Assembly (NCBI RefSeq): GCF_029168945.1
Contig: NC_083604.1
Span: 10,532,812 to 10,596,811, forward strand
Length of the DNA stretch: 64,000 bases
Direction of reading: 5' to 3'
From: Cannabis sativa
Taxonomy: Eukaryota > Streptophyta > Magnoliopsida > Rosales > Cannabaceae
In this document: one piece after another, positions 60,979-64,000 of the stretch
Position numbering within the stretch: the stretch's first letter is position 1
Layout: the number at the start of each line of letters is the position of its first letter
Notes under the pieces: generated by a model
What the model saw: only the letters and a program-made list of their open reading frames with translations
Told to the model about the DNA's origin: nothing
Database searches by the model: none
Program-made: the position numbers and the translations under genes

Positions 60979-62849
60979 TGTTGGGTTTTGTGCTCTAAAT
61001 AAAGCTCTATTTTAATGTAATCTTTTCTATTCAATTATCACTAAAGAAACATATTTAATTTTATTACTTGTTTAATGTGTTATTTAGTTAATGTGATCAT
61101 TTGTTTACTTGTTTAATTTATAAATTCATCCAAATCCTTATCACACTGACATTCTTGTTTATTGTGTCGTCAACACAGTGGAAAGTAATCAATATTGTGT
61201 GATTAAATGTATTCCTAGATTTATCAGTACACAGGGTTTAACTGATATGATAATCTACAACGTAGTTTACTTGCACCTTGGATAAGTGTTATGTCATTAA
61301 GCTTGGGTTGGATGTATGGAGTATGCATCAGAAGGGACCGGAATTGAACTTGGATTAGATATGATAAACTTACTGTAATATCTACTCAATTCAATATTAC
61401 CTAGTTGATCCTAGATCAAATGATCTCAATCTAGAGATGGTTAGGTTCTAGTTCAGTTGCATTATTTGTGTTCTTTAACCTATTAGTTAAAGTCGACCAA
61501 ATGGTTCTTCTCGTGACGTATAGGTTAAGAACATGGTAGTTCAATTGAGTGGGAGCGCTAATTATAGATATGGAATCTATAGCTTCTATCTAGACATAGT
61601 AGTGAAATGATGATTTCCTTCGAGCTTGGCTAAATAGATATAAATAACAGAGCGCTCATTTTAGATATTATATTAGTTCACTGAAATATCATTTATAGGT
61701 TGCTAAGTGTTTTAAGGATAAAATACATTGAAGATTGTAACGGTAAATTAATCCCTACTCAATGTAAATCATCTATAGAGGATCATTGATTATTGAGATT
61801 ATAACAACGGATAACTAATAGCGTATCTATATCGTGGAACATATAGAGCGTTCTATATAATTGAGTGCAATTTCAAGTTCTATAGTGGTGCAATGAGGAA
61901 TTAATAAGTTAGAAAATTTACTTGGTAAATTCTAGATCTGCTTAATGGAAACTCGGTTATATAGGCCCATGGTCCCCATACTAGTTGAGACAAACTGCTT
62001 GTAAGACTTAGTTAATTGATTTTAGTTAATCAATTATAATTCTAAAATTAGACTGTGTCTAGTTTGTGAATTTTTACTATGTTATGGCTTGATTGTGAAG
62101 AAATAGGATTTTAGGGTTAATTTATTAATTAAGAGACTTTGTGGAGTCTAATTAATAAATATTATAAATGACAATTTTATTTGATAATTAATTTAATTAT
62201 TAAATAAATAGTTTTGGCATTTATAGGGTTGAAATTGCAAAAAATTGGTATTTGTAAAAAATAGACAAATGGTTGAGTAAATGGCAAAAATCTAACTAGT
62301 GTTGGGCCCACTAATGGCCGGCCACTTAGTGCTAATTTTGCTCCATTTTTATCATTTTTTTATTTCAAATAAATCAACCCTAACCCTAAGAGAAATAGTA
62401 TAAAAAGAAAAGAAAGTCTCATTATCCAACTAATGCTTCAAAGGCAATTAACCTAGTTTTTTTTCTCTTTTGATTTTTGAAACTTCTTCTTCTTCTTTTC
62501 TTCTCTTATTTTCGAATTCTATAGTGTTCTTCACAAAAACAAAATTCAGCTTTTAGTGATTGAGTGCATGTCCACCCATAGCAAGTGAGTCCTCAATCAT
62601 AGTATGTAAGACTGTGAAGAATCCAAACAACTGAAGGAGTTTCGGGCTCAAATCTTGGTGATACTCTGCGACAAAAAGGATACAAGGGTTAGAGATCTGA
62701 GCGGAAGGAGTCATTTAATTCTGCTGCAACCAATGTAAGGTTTCTCATACCTTTTATGTGTTTATTTTCATCGTTTTAGAAATTCATATTTAGGATATTA
62801 AAAACATACTTGTTAGTAAATCTAGACCATGGTAAAACATATTCCAACA
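60979..62849 (+). mobile_element. Solo LTR of the A/C/D/N copia family
   Basis: 1,871 bp starting TGTTGGGTTTTGTGCTC and ending ATTCCAACA, homologous along its length to N's LTR but clearly more diverged. It is flanked by the exact duplication AAATA (60,974-60,978 and 62,850-62,854). No PBS or internal sequence follows, so it results from LTR-LTR recombination. Confidence 0.93.
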
Positions 62850-63828
62850 AAATATTTATTTACACGCCCTACATGCATTACTTCATCCTTTGTGCGTAAA
62901 CTTTATACTGCCTAGATTGTGTCATATTTTTTTGGGTGCCAAAAACAAAATGTACGTCGACAATTCTTGACAAATTTAATATCATGATTCTTGCTATCTT
63001 ATATTAGTTTATTGCATATGCAAATATTTAACATTTGTTGTCGACAATAATTTTATTATGTAATAATTCCCTCTCTTATTGATATAACTTATAGAGATAT
63101 CTTAATTTACATATTTTTCAACATATGTATATATTATGTATAGGTACTTATATAAAACCACTTGAAGAGTTCGATTATAATCAAATATGTTATGCCTATA
63201 ATTTCTCTAGGGAGTCTCTTCTAGAGTTCTTCACGATTATTATTTTTAAATTATCTGTTTACTTGAGAACTCACCCTTGTGACATGGACATCAATATTTG
63301 ACACGTGGCAAGAAAGAAAATATCCCTGATTTGAGTAGTCCCGAGTCATAGCAGTCGAGTCTGGGAACTCTGAAATGGGTGTTTGGATCCCGCCAAGTTG
63401 TTTTCAACTCACCATCTTTTAGTATTCTGAACTAAAAGGACAAGAAGAATTCATGTCCAAGGCCTGAAAACTGAGAATAGATGAAATAACACCCTGAAAG
63501 TCAACCCCGGGTGCCCAAGGGTTTTCACCCAGTGCCTAGGTTGACATTCCACACTAGGATCTCAATTTTTGAGTTCATCTTATTGAAAATGACTCAAACT
63601 TTATACTTAGACATAAATAAGACCTTTCACTAAAATGTTAGAGGCATCAGAATCAAAATAAGAATACTTTCTGTTTGGAGCACCCAAGCACTTGGTGCTC
63701 GGGCCACCTGGTGATGTACCTAGCGCCCTCGATGATATATTGTCAGTTTGGGATGCTTCCAGCCACAATATTGAAGAAGTACCTCGAGTATTTTCTTTGT
63801 CTCCATCCAAAACGAGAAATGAAGTACT
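62850..63828. other. Intergenic, no identified gene
   Basis: The left part is AT-rich. From about 63,270 the GC content rises, and the sequence probably belongs to the gypsy remnant that follows, but no protein motif could be read. The opposing frames at 63,607-63,899 have no recognisable features; the plus-strand one is out of frame with the integrase remnant. Confidence 0.5.
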
Positions 63829-64000
63829 TTCGGGATGGAAATTGTAGGCAAAATGCCAATTGCTCCAAGATAGAGAGTATTCATGCTTGCCTTAACTGAC
63901 TACTTCACCAAATGGGTAGAAGCTGAGGCATTCATACAAATTAGAGATTGAGAGGTAAAATACTATTTGGAAAAATATGATATGCAGGTTCAGAATTCCA
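63829..64000 (+). pseudogene. Gypsy integrase fragment, cut by the window edge
   Basis: One frame reads GMEIVGKMPIAPR-stop-RVF, then MLALTDYFTKWVEAEAF (ATG at 63,883), IQIRD-stop-EV. This matches the start of the integrase core in plant gypsy elements of Tat/Ogre type (consensus DIVGK.P.APGQ, then VTDYFTKW.EAE). The Asp of TDYFTKW lies in that core. Two stops (the second fits CGA to TGA) show decay. The element continues beyond the window. Confidence 0.8.

Noticed and set aside
63607..63899. Two opposing frames of 67 and 74 codons at the right end
   Set aside because: The plus-strand frame is offset from the recognisable integrase frame, and neither shows a domain.

Overview
This is a window of nuclear DNA from a flowering plant, probably a eudicot. 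It is AT-rich and dominated by LTR retrotransposons of Ty1/copia and Ty3/gypsy type, most with plant-type tRNA-Met primer binding sites (TGGTATCAGAGC or variants). It contains one recognisable host gene with plant introns, a JAZ/TIFY jasmonate repressor. The species cannot be named from the sequence.

Positions 1-52,097 form one nested stack of retrotransposons. The boundaries were read from LTR ends (TG...CA) and exact 5-bp target-site duplications (TSDs). The oldest layer is element E, a minus-strand copia element with Sirevirus-like features. Its 5' LTR is about 50,965-52,097 and its gag-pol runs down to 15,679. E is split by: (i) solo LTR X (48,969-50,438, TSD CATTA); (ii) element D (19,513-48,377, TSD GCTTT), a minus-strand copia element of an Angela-like family; (iii) probably element A (left edge of the window to 14,550), also minus-strand and of the D family. 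D was later hit by gypsy element G in its left LTR (19,809-28,480, plus strand, TSD CTTTC) and by copia element C in its right LTR (37,230-47,310, minus strand, TSD CAATT). A's LTR was hit by copia element N (3,811-13,699, plus strand, TSD CCACC). With X and D removed, E's gag-pol is one uninterrupted frame of 1,627 codons, broken only by eight nonsense codons.

E is flanked on the right by the degenerate 3' end of a LINE (52,098-52,884) with an A-rich tail. The host gene follows at 53,898-55,576 on the minus strand. It has six coding exons encoding a 199-residue JAZ10-like protein with TIFY and Jas motifs and an intron splitting the Jas motif. From 55,577 to the end the DNA is AT-rich intergenic sequence. 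It holds inverted-repeat (MITE-like) elements at 56,664-57,040, 57,965-58,291 and 59,612-60,255, a solo LTR of the A/C/D/N family (60,979-62,849, TSD AAATA), and a gypsy integrase fragment running off the right edge.

The most unusual signal is in the long leaders of the Angela-like elements. Just upstream of gag (or where gag should be) there are repeated hairpins with the same CTAAT loop. Their stems differ in sequence but stay paired, both between hairpins and between elements. This suggests a conserved structured RNA module, duplicated in N and C, where it occupies the place gag has in D. About 295 nt inside the 5' LTR, A, C and D share a GCGATCGC palindrome. At the equivalent site N carries a 200-bp GC-rich hairpin array. 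I found no CRISPR, tRNA or rRNA genes, and no intact transposon coding region.
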